NCBI RefSeq assembly: GCF_003971255.1
Contig: NZ_CP034660.1
Span: 3,720,001 to 3,784,000, forward strand
Direction of reading: 5' to 3'
DNA from: Colwellia sp. Arc7-635
GTDB lineage: Bacteria; Pseudomonadota; Gammaproteobacteria; Enterobacterales; Alteromonadaceae
DNA: 64,000 nt
In this document: positions 8,962 to 17,552 of the stretch, one piece after another
How the letters are laid out: every line of letters begins with the position of its first letter
How positions within the stretch are numbered: position 1 is the first letter of the stretch
The notes under the pieces: generated by a model
Databases searched by the model: none
Told to the model about the DNA's origin: nothing
What the model saw: only the letters and a program-made list of their open reading frames with translations
Program-made: the position numbers and the translations under genes

Positions 8962-8995
8962 AAGCGATAAAAAAACTACAGTTATAGCCGTTTAT

Positions 8996-9961
8996 ATGAA
9001 TAGGCAAGGTATAAATAAAGTGAACATAATCGATCCACATTTACATTTATTTGATCTTAGCCAAGGTGACTATTCATGGTTGAAACCAGAGTGCCCGCCA
9101 TTTTGGTCAGACAAAAACGTTATAGCAAAGTCTTTTTCTGAACAAAACCTGACATTATCCGCACCGTTAGCCTTAGCAGGCTTTGTTCATATTGAAGCAG
9201 GTTTTGACAACGAACAACCCTGGCGTGAAATTGCTTGGTTAGAAAATACTTGCCATCTGCCTTTTCGTAGTATCGCTCTGCTCGACATAACCTTATCTAA
9301 AGCGTTATTTTTACAGCAACTCAAGACATTAATCGCTTATAAAAGTGTGGTCGGCGTACGTTATATTTTAGATGACGATGCCCTCAACATTCTTACTGAT
9401 AAAAATAGCCAAAATAACCTAGCCACGCTAGCAGCTAACAACCTTAGCTTTGAACTACAAATGCCATTGCATGATACGAACGCGATCGATTGTTTATTGG
9501 CTATGCTTTCAGCAATTCCTGATTTAATGCTTTGTATCAACCACGCAGGTTCACCGCTAATGGATAGCGTCAATTACACTCTATGGCAAGAAAACCTCAA
9601 ACGTATCGCAGCCTTCGATAATGTATTTATCAAGTGTTCAGGCTATGAAATGGTGAAAAGAGATCACTGTATTAATTGGCGGCATAAGATCATCTCACAA
9701 TGTATCGAATACTTTTCAGTCAAACGCGTCATGCTTGCCAGTAATTTCCCCTTAAGTTTATGGCAGTACAGCTATCAAGAAACCTGGTTAAGTAACGTAT
9801 CGCTGTCAAAAGCACTATCTGAGTCACTATCAAAATCAGAGCCAAAGTCAGAATCAGAATCAGAATCAGGGTCAAAGAACCCAAAAGTCAGCTTAAGTCA
9901 TCATGACATTGAGCAGCTTTGTTATCAAAATGCCTATTGCTTTTATAAATTTAAGCACTGA
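8996..9961 (+). CDS. amidohydrolase-fold lactonase (COG3618 / L-fuconolactonase-like)
   Basis: A TIM-barrel metal-dependent hydrolase opening IIDPHLHLFDLSQGDYSWLKP, the family's HxH metal site followed by the characteristic YxWL of L-fucono-/rhamnono-lactonases. Later motifs fit: VGVRYIL, CINHAGSP, VFIKCSGYE and MLASNFPLS. It would hydrolyse an aldonolactone made by the upstream SDR. Starts are uncertain: ATG at 8996 or GTG at 9020 (AAGG 10 bases upstream, giving MNIIDPHLH); the TTG at 8957 lies in a hairpin. An oddity is a Ser/Glu/Lys-rich insertion near the C-terminus coded by a short repeat (9800-9877), just before the normal family tail DIEQLCYQNAYCFYKF. Confidence 0.8.
   Translation: MNRQGINKVNIIDPHLHLFDLSQGDYSWLKPECPPFWSDKNVIAKSFSEQNLTLSAPLALAGFVHIEAGFDNEQPWREIAWLENTCHLPFRSIALLDITLSKALFLQQLKTLIAYKSVVGVRYILDDDALNILTDKNSQNNLATLAANNLSFELQMPLHDTNAIDCLLAMLSAIPDLMLCINHAGSPLMDSVNYTLWQENLKRIAAFDNVFIKCSGYEMVKRDHCINWRHKIISQCIEYFSVKRVMLASNFPLSLWQYSYQETWLSNVSLSKALSESLSKSEPKSESESESGSKNPKVSLSHHDIEQLCYQNAYCFYKFKH
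9800..9877 (+). repeat. coding low-complexity repeat (Ser/Glu/Lys insertion)
   Basis: Degenerate TCA-rich hexamers (three consecutive GAATCA units at 9851-9868, flanked by TCAAAA and TCAGAG relatives) encode SLSKALSESLSKSEPKSES and onward, between the last barrel helices and the C-terminal tail. It is most simply replication slippage that stayed in frame. Confidence 0.75.
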
Positions 9962-10038
9962 AGTCCTCTCAGCATTTGCCATGCAAGTAGAGCCACCTAT
10001 ACTTAAAATATTGTTGAAGTAAATAAGCACTAGAAAAT

Positions 10039-11049
10039 ATGGTTAATACCAAGAATTGTATTATTGCACACCCTATTGAAAACTTAGATGTCAGCAAATG
10101 GCAAGAGTTGGTCAACATGATAGCCGAGCTTTTTGATGCTGCGAGTGGCGTTATTGTGCAATACCGCCAACAAACATTTAATGTTGTTGCCACCAGTGAT
10201 AATCAAGATAATTTCTTGCAGGTTAATTCATCTTGGCCTTGGGAAATGCAAAGTTTTTGTCGACGTATCGTAGAAACCAATGACAAACTTTATGTCAAAA
10301 ATGCCCTTACTGATAACGAATGGGCATGTGCACCGCCAGTTAGCGAAGGTCCCGTAAGATCTTATTTAGGTTATCCCCTTTATTGGCCCAATGGTGCACT
10401 TTTTGGTTCTTTTTGTGTCATAGACACCAAAGCAACTGATTACTCAGAACCGTTGAAAAAAATGCTCGGGCAGTTAAAAATTATCGTAGAAAGTGAACTA
10501 AGGCATGTGGCCAATATTATAGAGATTCAAGCGCTGCTCGCTGAGAAATTAGTCCAAGAGCAACAGCTAAAAGCACTCGCGTTGTATGACCAATTAACCC
10601 AATGTGCCAATCGAAATTTACTCACTGAGCGCGTTGATTACCAAATAACTCAAGCCAAGAGAAACCAAAGCCAATTTACCTTGATTTATCTAGATTTAGA
10701 CAACTTCAAACCGATCAATGATACCCATGGCCACCAATGTGGTGATATCGTTTTAACCGCAATAGCAAAAAAATTAAAATCTCTTATGCGAGAAACCGAT
10801 ACCCTAGCTCGCATCGGGGGTGATGAGTTTGTTATTGTTATGAATACAAAAATCAATAATAGTAAGATCAAAACAAAATTATTAGACGGCCTGAAAAGTC
10901 CTATTTTTTATAATGATATTTTCGTCTCAGTTTCTGCAAGTATTGGCTTTGCGACCTACCCTGATGATGGTGAAACAATGGAAGCCTTATTAGCGGTGGC
11001 GGATACTGAAATGTATAGCAATAAAACAAAAAAACTGCCTGTTTTATAA
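10039..11049 (+). CDS. GAF-GGDEF diguanylate cyclase
   Basis: A 336-residue cytosolic enzyme making cyclic di-GMP. An N-terminal GAF sensor (about 15-155, with LGYPLYWPNGALFGSFCVIDTK) joins through a helix to a GGDEF domain (about 170-330). The signature is intact (ARIGGDEFV). The RETD five residues upstream is a complete RxxD inhibitory site, so product feedback is expected. No membrane segment is seen, so it senses a soluble ligand or redox state. It sits between the lactonase and the Lrp-type regulator within the sugar-acid gene group. Whether it is functionally linked to those genes is unclear. Confidence 0.9.
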   Translation: MVNTKNCIIAHPIENLDVSKWQELVNMIAELFDAASGVIVQYRQQTFNVVATSDNQDNFLQVNSSWPWEMQSFCRRIVETNDKLYVKNALTDNEWACAPPVSEGPVRSYLGYPLYWPNGALFGSFCVIDTKATDYSEPLKKMLGQLKIIVESELRHVANIIEIQALLAEKLVQEQQLKALALYDQLTQCANRNLLTERVDYQITQAKRNQSQFTLIYLDLDNFKPINDTHGHQCGDIVLTAIAKKLKSLMRETDTLARIGGDEFVIVMNTKINNSKIKTKLLDGLKSPIFYNDIFVSVSASIGFATYPDDGETMEALLAVADTEMYSNKTKKLPVL

Positions 11050-11129
11050 ATTTTCCCTCGCCATTATCGCTACTTTACTGCAAGATAATCCACCTCTCCT
11101 GTGAATAATAAAAGCCTATTTAAGCCCTT

Positions 11130-11588
11130 ATGGATGCATTTGATAAAAAAATACTCAATATTTTACAACATGACTGCACTGCATCAGTTAGCGATGTTGC
11201 CAGCCAAGTAGGTTTGTCAACCACGCCTTGTTGGCGTCGTATTCAAGCGATGGAAAAATCGGGCATTATTAAAGGCCGTGTCGCCCTTGCTGACCCCGAA
11301 CATCTCAATGTTGGCTTAACTGTTTTTGTGACGATAAAAACTAATCAACATAATCCAAAATGGCTGAGCGAATTTAGAAAAGTTGCCGATGACTTCCCTG
11401 AAATTATTGAGTTTTATCGAATGAGTGGTGAAGTAGATTACTTGTTACGTGTGGTAGTGCCTGATATGAAAGCTTATGACAGTTTCTACCAACGCTTGAT
11501 CACACGAGCGAACTTTTCTGATATCAGCTCTAGTTTTGCCATGGAAGAAATTAAGTACACCACCGCGCTGCCAATTGATTATATTTAA
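11130..11588 (+). CDS. Lrp/AsnC family transcriptional regulator
   Basis: A 152-residue protein. The N-terminal winged helix (about 1-60) contains FDKKILNILQHDCTASVSDVA and STTPCWRRIQAMEKSGII, the standard Lrp helix-turn-helix. The C-terminal RAM domain (about 65-145) has the ligand fold with MSGEVDYLLRVVVPD. Such regulators form octamers and respond to amino acids or related metabolites. It is followed by a strong terminator and faces the minus-strand dehydratase and aldolase genes, which are candidate targets (inference only). Confidence 0.9.
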   Translation: MDAFDKKILNILQHDCTASVSDVASQVGLSTTPCWRRIQAMEKSGIIKGRVALADPEHLNVGLTVFVTIKTNQHNPKWLSEFRKVADDFPEIIEFYRMSGEVDYLLRVVVPDMKAYDSFYQRLITRANFSDISSSFAMEEIKYTTALPIDYI

Positions 11589-11603
11589 TTAGTGCTACAC
11601 ATT

Positions 11604-11630
11604 AAAAAAGGTAGCTAAGCTACCTTTTTT
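11604..11630. terminator. terminator after Lrp-type regulator
   Basis: AAAAAAGGTAGC and GCTACCTTTTTT arms around TAA, 15 bases past the stop. It is symmetric, so it can act on both strands. Confidence 0.85.
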
Positions 11631-11649
11631 AATCACACCAACTAACTTG

Positions 11650-11688
11650 GTATTCTAACTTAGTATTCTAATTTAGTACTCCAACTTA
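11650..11688. repeat. 3 x 13-bp tandem repeat
   Basis: Units GTATTCTAACTTA, GTATTCTAATTTA and GTACTCCAACTTA at 11650, 11663 and 11676, between the terminator and the convergent dehydratase gene. Confidence 0.75.
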
Positions 11689-11697
11689 GCACTAAAT

Positions 11698-11753
11698 GCT
11701 TTTAACTCAGTGCTTTGAACTCAGCCCTTTGAATTCAGTCCTTTGAACTAAAA
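11698..11753. repeat. 4 x 14-bp tandem repeat
   Basis: Units GCTTTTAACTCAGT, GCTTTGAACTCAGC, CCTTTGAATTCAGT and CCTTTGAACTAAAA run head to tail from 11698. A second, different array next to the 13-bp one, it ends 19 bases before the stop codon of the minus-strand dehydratase. Confidence 0.75.
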
Positions 11754-11772
11754 ACTGACAGCCTCGCCATTT

Positions 11773-12957
11773 TTACTTCAAAGCTTTAACCGTAACATTA
11801 GGTGAACGTTTAACAACGTCATCGTTTAGCTCAATACCAATGCCAGGTGTTTCTGATACTTCAAAAAAGCCATTAACAGGTTGTGGGTCTTGTAAACATA
11901 ACTCACGGTTCCAGTCTTTAATGGCATACGTGTGATGTTCATGAATTAAAAAGTTCGGAATGGCAGTTTCAAGATGTAACGACGCAGCCGTCGCTACCGG
12001 ACCACCACAAACATGTGCTTGAATGCGAATGTCATAAACATCGGCGTAATCACAAACTTTCTTCGCTTCAGTAAAACCACCACATAAACCAATATCAGGC
12101 TGTAAAACATCAATACTTTGATCTTCAAAATACGGTCGCACGTCCCAACGGTGATACAAGCGTTCGCCGCCAGCAATAGGCACATTAACATTATCAGCAA
12201 CTTTCTTATGCACCGCTGAATTAAGGTAATTTACCGGCTCTTCATAAAACATACAGCCAACCTCTTCAACTATTCGTCCCATTTGAATTGCTGAAGCTGC
12301 TCCCATTAATGAATGCGATTCAAAAATAATATCGACATCTTCACCAACCGCATCACGAATAGCGCGAAGACGATTACCAAATAAGCGCATTTGCTTTGGT
12401 GTAAATAAGGTCGTGCGATCAAACGACGAACTGCCATCTTGGTTATAAACAATAGGATCAACTTTTACCGCATCATAACCTTGAGCAACCGCTTTTAAGG
12501 CAGCTTCGGCATATTGTGCAGGCTCAATAAGTTTATTAATTTTTTCATCCCAGTCGAACTGCAACTGGCTTGCATAAGTACGTAGTTTGCCATTGGTTTT
12601 TCCACCTAATAATTGATAAACAGGTAAACCTAACGCTTTAGCTTTTATATCCCATAAGGCGGTATCTATTGCACTCATAGCTGAATAAAGTACTGGGCCG
12701 CCGCCTAAGCCCCAAAAACTTTCACGTAGCATGCGCGACCACAATAGCTCGGTATTAAAAGGGTTAAAGCCGATTAAAACCGCCTCACTAATTTCTTTTA
12801 GCATCGCTGCCGCAGCGCTGTGTCCCCAGTCATAAGCTAAACCCGCTTCGCCTACACCCGTAATGCCTTCATCGGTATGCACACGAATAAATACTGGATT
12901 CCAACCTGGGCGCTTTGGACATTCAATATCAAAAATTTCTACATGAGTTACTTTCAT
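11773..12957 (-). CDS. enolase-superfamily sugar-acid dehydratase (mandelate racemase/MLE type)
   Basis: A 394-residue two-domain enzyme with an N-terminal capping domain (about 1-120, GITGVGEAGLAY) and a TIM barrel. Likely metal ligands are Glu in IIFESHSLM, Glu in FYEEPVNY and Glu in AGGERLYHR. A Lys in YDAVKVDP and the Asp-His pair LQPDIGLCGG / QAHVCGG supply acid-base catalysis, as in galactonate- or mannonate-dehydratase-like members. It would turn an aldonate into a 2-keto-3-deoxy acid. The substrate cannot be fixed from sequence. The class II aldolase gene lies upstream on the same strand, 121 bases away, so the two may be co-transcribed. Confidence 0.85.
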   Translation of the reverse strand: MKVTHVEIFDIECPKRPGWNPVFIRVHTDEGITGVGEAGLAYDWGHSAAAAMLKEISEAVLIGFNPFNTELLWSRMLRESFWGLGGGPVLYSAMSAIDTALWDIKAKALGLPVYQLLGGKTNGKLRTYASQLQFDWDEKINKLIEPAQYAEAALKAVAQGYDAVKVDPIVYNQDGSSSFDRTTLFTPKQMRLFGNRLRAIRDAVGEDVDIIFESHSLMGAASAIQMGRIVEEVGCMFYEEPVNYLNSAVHKKVADNVNVPIAGGERLYHRWDVRPYFEDQSIDVLQPDIGLCGGFTEAKKVCDYADVYDIRIQAHVCGGPVATAASLHLETAIPNFLIHEHHTYAIKDWNRELCLQDPQPVNGFFEVSETPGIGIELNDDVVKRSPNVTVKALK

Positions 12958-13078
12958 TACGTTCTCTTTAAATACTGTTTAATATGACTTGAGATTACTT
13001 AAAATGACCATGTTATTGCTGTAATAGTGACTTAACTTTAATCGTGACTTCATGTTAGTCATTACTTAATGCTAGTCG

Positions 13079-13849
13079 TTACAATGCAAAGCTTGGATCG
13101 TCTTTATACACGCGGCGCAGCATTGCAGGCCAAGCTTTTTGTCCGCCAGTTAAACCGGTGTGCACTATATCTGCTTGGCCTTTAATACCGTCAATAAGGC
13201 TTTGTTCGAGCAGTATCGGTTCCATCCCCGTAGACATTACTTGTATTTGTATCTGACAAGCACGTATCAGGTCGTACATATGCATAAAAGCATCACCAAT
13301 GGTTTTCCCCATCGTTAACGCACCATGATTACGCAGTAACATAAAATTACTATTACCTAAGTCTTGCTGCAAGCGTAGTTTTTCATCGTCGTTTACCGCT
13401 AAACCTTCATAGTCGTGATAACTCATCGATGCTAGAGCAAACATAGAGTATTGACTAAGCGGTAATAAGCCCTCTTTTAAAGAAGCAACAGCAATGGTTT
13501 CATTACAATGTACATGTAGCGCACAAAGATCATCATGACGTACCTCATGAACGGCACTATGAATAGTAAAACCTGCGGGGTTAAATTCGAAGGGACAGTC
13601 GGCGTCGACAATATTGCCTGCCATATCTATTTTGACTAAGTTAGAGGCGGTGATTTCATCAAACCGCAAGCCAAAGGCATTAATCAGTACATGCTCTGTT
13701 CCAGGAATGCGCACTGAAACATGGGTATAAATTAAATCATCCCAACCGTGCAGTGCAATCAAGCGATAACAAGCCGCTAAATCAACTCTAAGTTGCCATT
13801 CTTGTGCTGATACTTTGTTTTTTAAATCAATAACCGGAAGTGCTAACAT
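13079..13849 (-). CDS. class II aldolase/adducin family protein
   Basis: A 256-residue zinc-dependent aldolase/epimerase fold. Metal ligands are visible as ALHVHCNE (HxH) and the later His in LLRNHGALTMG; the acidic residue in HSAVHEVR is in the usual catalytic position. The opening CYRLIALHGWDDLIYTHVSVRIPG is typical of the adducin-like subgroup rather than of L-fuculose-phosphate aldolase. It probably cleaves the 2-keto-3-deoxy acid from the neighbouring dehydratase (inference). It is the first gene of the minus-strand pair and is read from a promoter in the 13850-14204 interval. Confidence 0.85.
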   Translation of the reverse strand: MLALPVIDLKNKVSAQEWQLRVDLAACYRLIALHGWDDLIYTHVSVRIPGTEHVLINAFGLRFDEITASNLVKIDMAGNIVDADCPFEFNPAGFTIHSAVHEVRHDDLCALHVHCNETIAVASLKEGLLPLSQYSMFALASMSYHDYEGLAVNDDEKLRLQQDLGNSNFMLLRNHGALTMGKTIGDAFMHMYDLIRACQIQIQVMSTGMEPILLEQSLIDGIKGQADIVHTGLTGGQKAWPAMLRRVYKDDPSFAL

Positions 13850-14204
13850 CAGCTTTTACTGCCTTTTACTTGAGTAACAATATAACAATATAACAATACG
13901 TGTAATTTTTATGCTACAAACCATATCCTATGATGACGTAGAGTTAAAGCATCAAGTTATGCTTAGTTAGAACAATTTATAATGATTTAATTAATCAGCT
14001 AAATTGTCTTTTTTTCGATAACAACCAACAGCATTTTTCGTCAATTTTTTTACGACTAATAACTATACCCTGCTGTAGTTGTTAACTTTAGCGATTAAAA
14101 TGCACGAGATAAATTAAACGAGTATGATATTTTTTGCTCGAAAGCTCTTTGCCATTATATGTAATCATATAAAATGAAATGGCCTATTTTGGAAAGAAAC
14201 TGCT
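13850..14204. other. intergenic, divergent promoters
   Basis: 355 AT-rich bases between the aldolase (minus) and the NRDE gene (plus). No ORF, terminator or clear operator recognised. Confidence 0.4.
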
Positions 14205-14963
14205 ATGTGTATTTTATTTATTGCGATTGAACAGCACCCAGATTATCCCGTTATTATTTGTGCAAACCGTGATGAGTTTCATCAACGGCCAACACAAGAC
14301 ATGCATTGGTGGTCTGAGCAAAATATATTGGCAGGTAAAGACTTACAGGCTGGCGGCACTTGGCTTGGCTTAAGCCCTGAAGGTCATTTTTCAGCACTCA
14401 CTAATTTTCGTCGCCCAGCAAGTTTTGATAAAAACAAACGTTCACGTGGCGATTTAGTGGTGCAAGCATTACAAAATGATGTCCAACAAACCCAACAGTA
14501 TCTAGCCAAAACTTCATCGCAATACAACGACTTCAACTTGGTTTTTGGACCATTAAATAACTTACAAGCATTTGATAGCGTTCAACAAAAAGTTATAACA
14601 TTAACACCTGGTTTCCATAGCGTTTGTAATGGTGCATTAGATGATATTTGGCCAAAAATGGCTTCAGGTTTAAAAGCTATTGAAACTTTAGTTACCGAAA
14701 ACATGTTAGATATAGAAACACTTTTTGCATTGATGACGAATCAAGCACGAGCTGAACAACAAGACTTACCTGATACTGGCCTTAGTGGCGAATTAGAATT
14801 GCTACTGAGCAGCATTTTTATCGTTTCACCTGATTACGGGACTCGTTCGAGCGCTATCATTTTACAGTCAACAACTGGTGAGGTTAGCGTTTATGAGCAT
14901 AATTACAATAACCAAGGTGAAGTATCGAGTGATCAGTGCTTTAGCTTCAACCTTGTAAAATGA
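14205..14963 (+). CDS. NRDE (TANGO2-like) family protein
   Basis: A 252-residue cytosolic protein of the NRDE family. The namesake motif is at residues 23-26 in ICANRDEFHQRPT, and the start MCILFIA with Cys at residue 2 is typical (the family has an Ntn-hydrolase-like fold with this Cys exposed). GGGTWLGLSPEGHFSALTNFR-type segments follow (AGGTWLGLSPEG, ALTNFR). The human homologue TANGO2 has been linked to heme or lipid handling; the bacterial role is unknown. Monocistronic. AAAG precedes the ATG at modest spacing. Confidence 0.9.
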   Translation: MCILFIAIEQHPDYPVIICANRDEFHQRPTQDMHWWSEQNILAGKDLQAGGTWLGLSPEGHFSALTNFRRPASFDKNKRSRGDLVVQALQNDVQQTQQYLAKTSSQYNDFNLVFGPLNNLQAFDSVQQKVITLTPGFHSVCNGALDDIWPKMASGLKAIETLVTENMLDIETLFALMTNQARAEQQDLPDTGLSGELELLLSSIFIVSPDYGTRSSAIILQSTTGEVSVYEHNYNNQGEVSSDQCFSFNLVK

Positions 14964-15096
14964 CAATGCGGTGATAAGGTCAAAACATAGGTAAGCTTGG
15001 CTCGACTGAACTCGACAAATCTCAGTCAGCTAATTTGCTTAACAAAAGCACGCTAGCGCACTCGATAACGCACCAGGTAGCATATTAAATAACATA

Positions 15097-15327
15097 CTAA
15101 AGCATTTGACGAATGATGCCGGCAATAATGGCGATAAACACCACAACCCAAAGTATTTTAGAATACTTTTGTTGTTGCTCTGCTTCCATTGGCTTGCCAA
15201 AACGCTCGCCTAAAACAACCATCAAGGCAACCGCCGCAAATATGCATAATAGAATAATTAATAACACCATAATATTTATTGTCCCAACAAGTAACGTTAA
15301 TACCAACTGAAATGAATTCACCTCCAC
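15097..15327 (-). CDS. small two-helix membrane protein, unknown
   Basis: A protein of up to 76 residues with two membrane helices (about 13-42 and 58-74) separated by a short charged loop, GERFGKPMEAEQQQKYSK. The longest reading begins at a GTG (complement of 15325-15327) that is itself part of a GGAGGTGAA Shine-Dalgarno. The true start is therefore probably the TTG at residue 8 (complement of 15304-15306). The size and helix-loop-helix layout resemble small accessory subunits or YccF-like proteins, but I cannot assign it. Confidence 0.6.
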   Translation of the reverse strand: MEVNSFQLVLTLLVGTINIMVLLIILLCIFAAVALMVVLGERFGKPMEAEQQQKYSKILWVVVFIAIIAGIIRQML

Positions 15328-15584
15328 AATTAAATCAATTTTGTGGCATGTTCAGGCTTTGCTTAAGCTCAATTTAAACTCAATAGAACCGAAAGAAAAA
15401 GAATCATTTTGCTCGTTTTTAAGATCTAAGCTCATCATACCCACAACCGTACGCTCTGCAAATGTTCATCAACGAAAAAAATGGCAATTTAGCGAACAAT
15501 TTCATCAAGATTTGACATCTGTGCTTTCATTTTAAAATTAATCATTTACCATATAAAAATCTTTTCAATTCAAACGAACTTGCC

Positions 15585-16811
15585 ATGGCAAACACAGATA
15601 GTTTTACCGATAAACGCCGTTTTATAATCCGTTTAGGTAAAGCCTTACATAAATTTGGAACACCTGCTTATCGACTAGAAGCACATTTGACCGATGTTTC
15701 AAATAGATTAGATGTTTATGGCTCTTTTGTTATTACTCCAACATCGTTAACGTTTGTTTTATCAGAAGACGATGAGAACCAAGATTACAATCATATTCTG
15801 CGTGTTGCCCCTGGCGATCTCGACTTAGGATCGTTAGCACGTGCTGATGAATTAGTTGATGAACTCACCTCAGGCCAACGTACACTGGCAGAATCTATTG
15901 AGCGTTTAGATGAAATTGCTAATAAGCATAACCCTTACGGACGCTTTTTAACTTTCCTTGCCTTTGGTGCTTCAAGTGGTGCTTTTGCCATGTTAATGCA
16001 CACCAGCTGGAATGATGTTTTTTGGTCAACATTACTTGGTTTAGTGGTTTGCTTATTTACCTTTTGGGCTGAGCGTTCTCGTCGTGTTACCGACATGCTA
16101 GAACCGATTGCGGCCATGACTACCGCGATATTAGCGACCGCGATTGCATTGATAGATCCCAGCATTAATATTCCTTTGGTTGTGCTATCGAGTATTATTG
16201 CCTTTATTCCTGGTCTGTCTTTAACCTTGGCATTATCAGAGCTTGCCGCTCGTAATTTAATATCCGGCACAGCAAGGCTGATGGATGCCTTAATGATCTT
16301 GTTTAAAATTTACTTTGGTGGTGTTTTAGGTATCGCCTTAGGAAAAATGATGTGGGGTGAAGTTGCCTTTATTCAACCACCTAGCACACCAAATTGGACT
16401 TCTTGGGCTGCTGTAACCACCTTATCAATTAGTTTAGTTATCTTATTTAAATGCCGTAAAAAAGACGCACCTTGGGGTATTATTTCTGGTTATGTTGCCT
16501 TTGGCGCAAGTATTGTTGGCGCAGAATATTTAGGCGTCGCACTTGGCGCTTTTGTTGGCGCTTTTGCCTTAGGCATATACAGTAGCCTGTTTTCTCGCAT
16601 CATGAACCTTCCTTCAAGCATCGTTAAATTAATGGGCTTGGTTGTATTGGTACCAGGAAGTAAAGTGTATATCGGCTTAAGCAATGCAGTATCAGGGCAA
16701 GTTATGCTCAATGCCACCGATATAGGCTCACAAACATTTTTAATATTTATGTCGCTAGTGGCGGGGTTAATATTTGCCAACGTTGCTTTCCCGTCAAGGA
16801 AACTCCTTTGA
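15585..16811 (+). CDS. ThrE-like threonine/serine exporter family protein
   Basis: A 408-residue membrane protein uniting the two halves of the ThrE fold. The N-terminal DUF1212 part (about 10-250) starts RRFIIRLGKALHKFGTPAYRLEAHL, with a cytosolic region and then about five helices. The C-terminal ThrE_2-like part (about 265-405, another five helices) has LGAFVGAFALGIYSS and LVVLVPGSKVYIG. Characterised relatives export threonine and serine, but many related proteins have other substrates. The TetR gene 32 bases downstream on the same strand may be co-transcribed and may regulate it. Confidence 0.88.
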   Translation: MANTDSFTDKRRFIIRLGKALHKFGTPAYRLEAHLTDVSNRLDVYGSFVITPTSLTFVLSEDDENQDYNHILRVAPGDLDLGSLARADELVDELTSGQRTLAESIERLDEIANKHNPYGRFLTFLAFGASSGAFAMLMHTSWNDVFWSTLLGLVVCLFTFWAERSRRVTDMLEPIAAMTTAILATAIALIDPSINIPLVVLSSIIAFIPGLSLTLALSELAARNLISGTARLMDALMILFKIYFGGVLGIALGKMMWGEVAFIQPPSTPNWTSWAAVTTLSISLVILFKCRKKDAPWGIISGYVAFGASIVGAEYLGVALGAFVGAFALGIYSSLFSRIMNLPSSIVKLMGLVVLVPGSKVYIGLSNAVSGQVMLNATDIGSQTFLIFMSLVAGLIFANVAFPSRKLL

Positions 16812-16843
16812 TCATAACTTTTAACACTAGGTTGCATAACTAA

Positions 16844-17446
16844 ATGGTCGCAAAAACAAAATATCACCATGGTGACCTACGTAAGTCACTGGTCAGTACA
16901 GCGACAAAAATGGTCACAGAAGACGGTATCGAAGGTTTATCGTTACGTAAGCTTGCAGAACGAATTGGTGTTTCTCGCACCGCTGCTTACCATCACTTTA
17001 CCGATAAAAATGACTTGTTGTGCGCCATAGCAGAACAAGGTTTTCAGCAATGGCATAAACAATCGAGCGAAATTTTCTCTGGAGAACAACTGTCTAATGA
17101 AGAGAAGTATCGCAATTTTGTCCACTCATATATTGGTTTTGCCACCGAAAATCCATCGCTATATGACCTAATGTTTGGCCGCATTATTTGGAAAGAAAAC
17201 AACAGTACGCAAAGCTTAAAGAAAATAGCCTATGCCAGTTTTAATTACCAAGTTGAAATGACCCAGCTATGGCAAGAGCAAGGCATCATCATTCAAAATG
17301 AAAATACTTTACGCGTAGCGCAGGTCACTTGGGCAACCTTACATGGCATTGCCCGTTTAGTGATTGATGGCATATACGCGCAAGAAAACCAGATTGATGA
17401 AATGTGCGAATGTGCCGTTAACGTCTTTCTTAATAGCTCGCATTAA
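16844..17446 (+). CDS. TetR/AcrR family regulator (WHG-domain type)
   Basis: A 200-residue repressor. The DNA-binding domain (about 1-55) shows LSLRKLAERIGVSRTAAYHHF followed by the usual DKNDLLCAIAEQGF. The ligand domain contains TWATLHGIARLVIDG, the WHG signature of one TetR C-terminal family. It follows the ThrE-like gene by 32 bases. I saw no clear palindromic operator nearby, so the target and ligand are unknown. Confidence 0.9.
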   Translation: MVAKTKYHHGDLRKSLVSTATKMVTEDGIEGLSLRKLAERIGVSRTAAYHHFTDKNDLLCAIAEQGFQQWHKQSSEIFSGEQLSNEEKYRNFVHSYIGFATENPSLYDLMFGRIIWKENNSTQSLKKIAYASFNYQVEMTQLWQEQGIIIQNENTLRVAQVTWATLHGIARLVIDGIYAQENQIDEMCECAVNVFLNSSH

Positions 17447-17552
17447 CGCCGTTGAAGTTAGCTGAACACAAGCGAAATAAACGAGTTACACACAAGTTAG
17501 TAAGCAGATAAACAACACAGCAATGTATAATAATTATTAAGGTGATTTATTT

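Noticed and set aside
15341-15535. 64-codon plus-strand ORF before the ThrE-like gene
   Set aside because: Weak start without ribosome site, no recognisable features, unusual residue mix; treated as chance.
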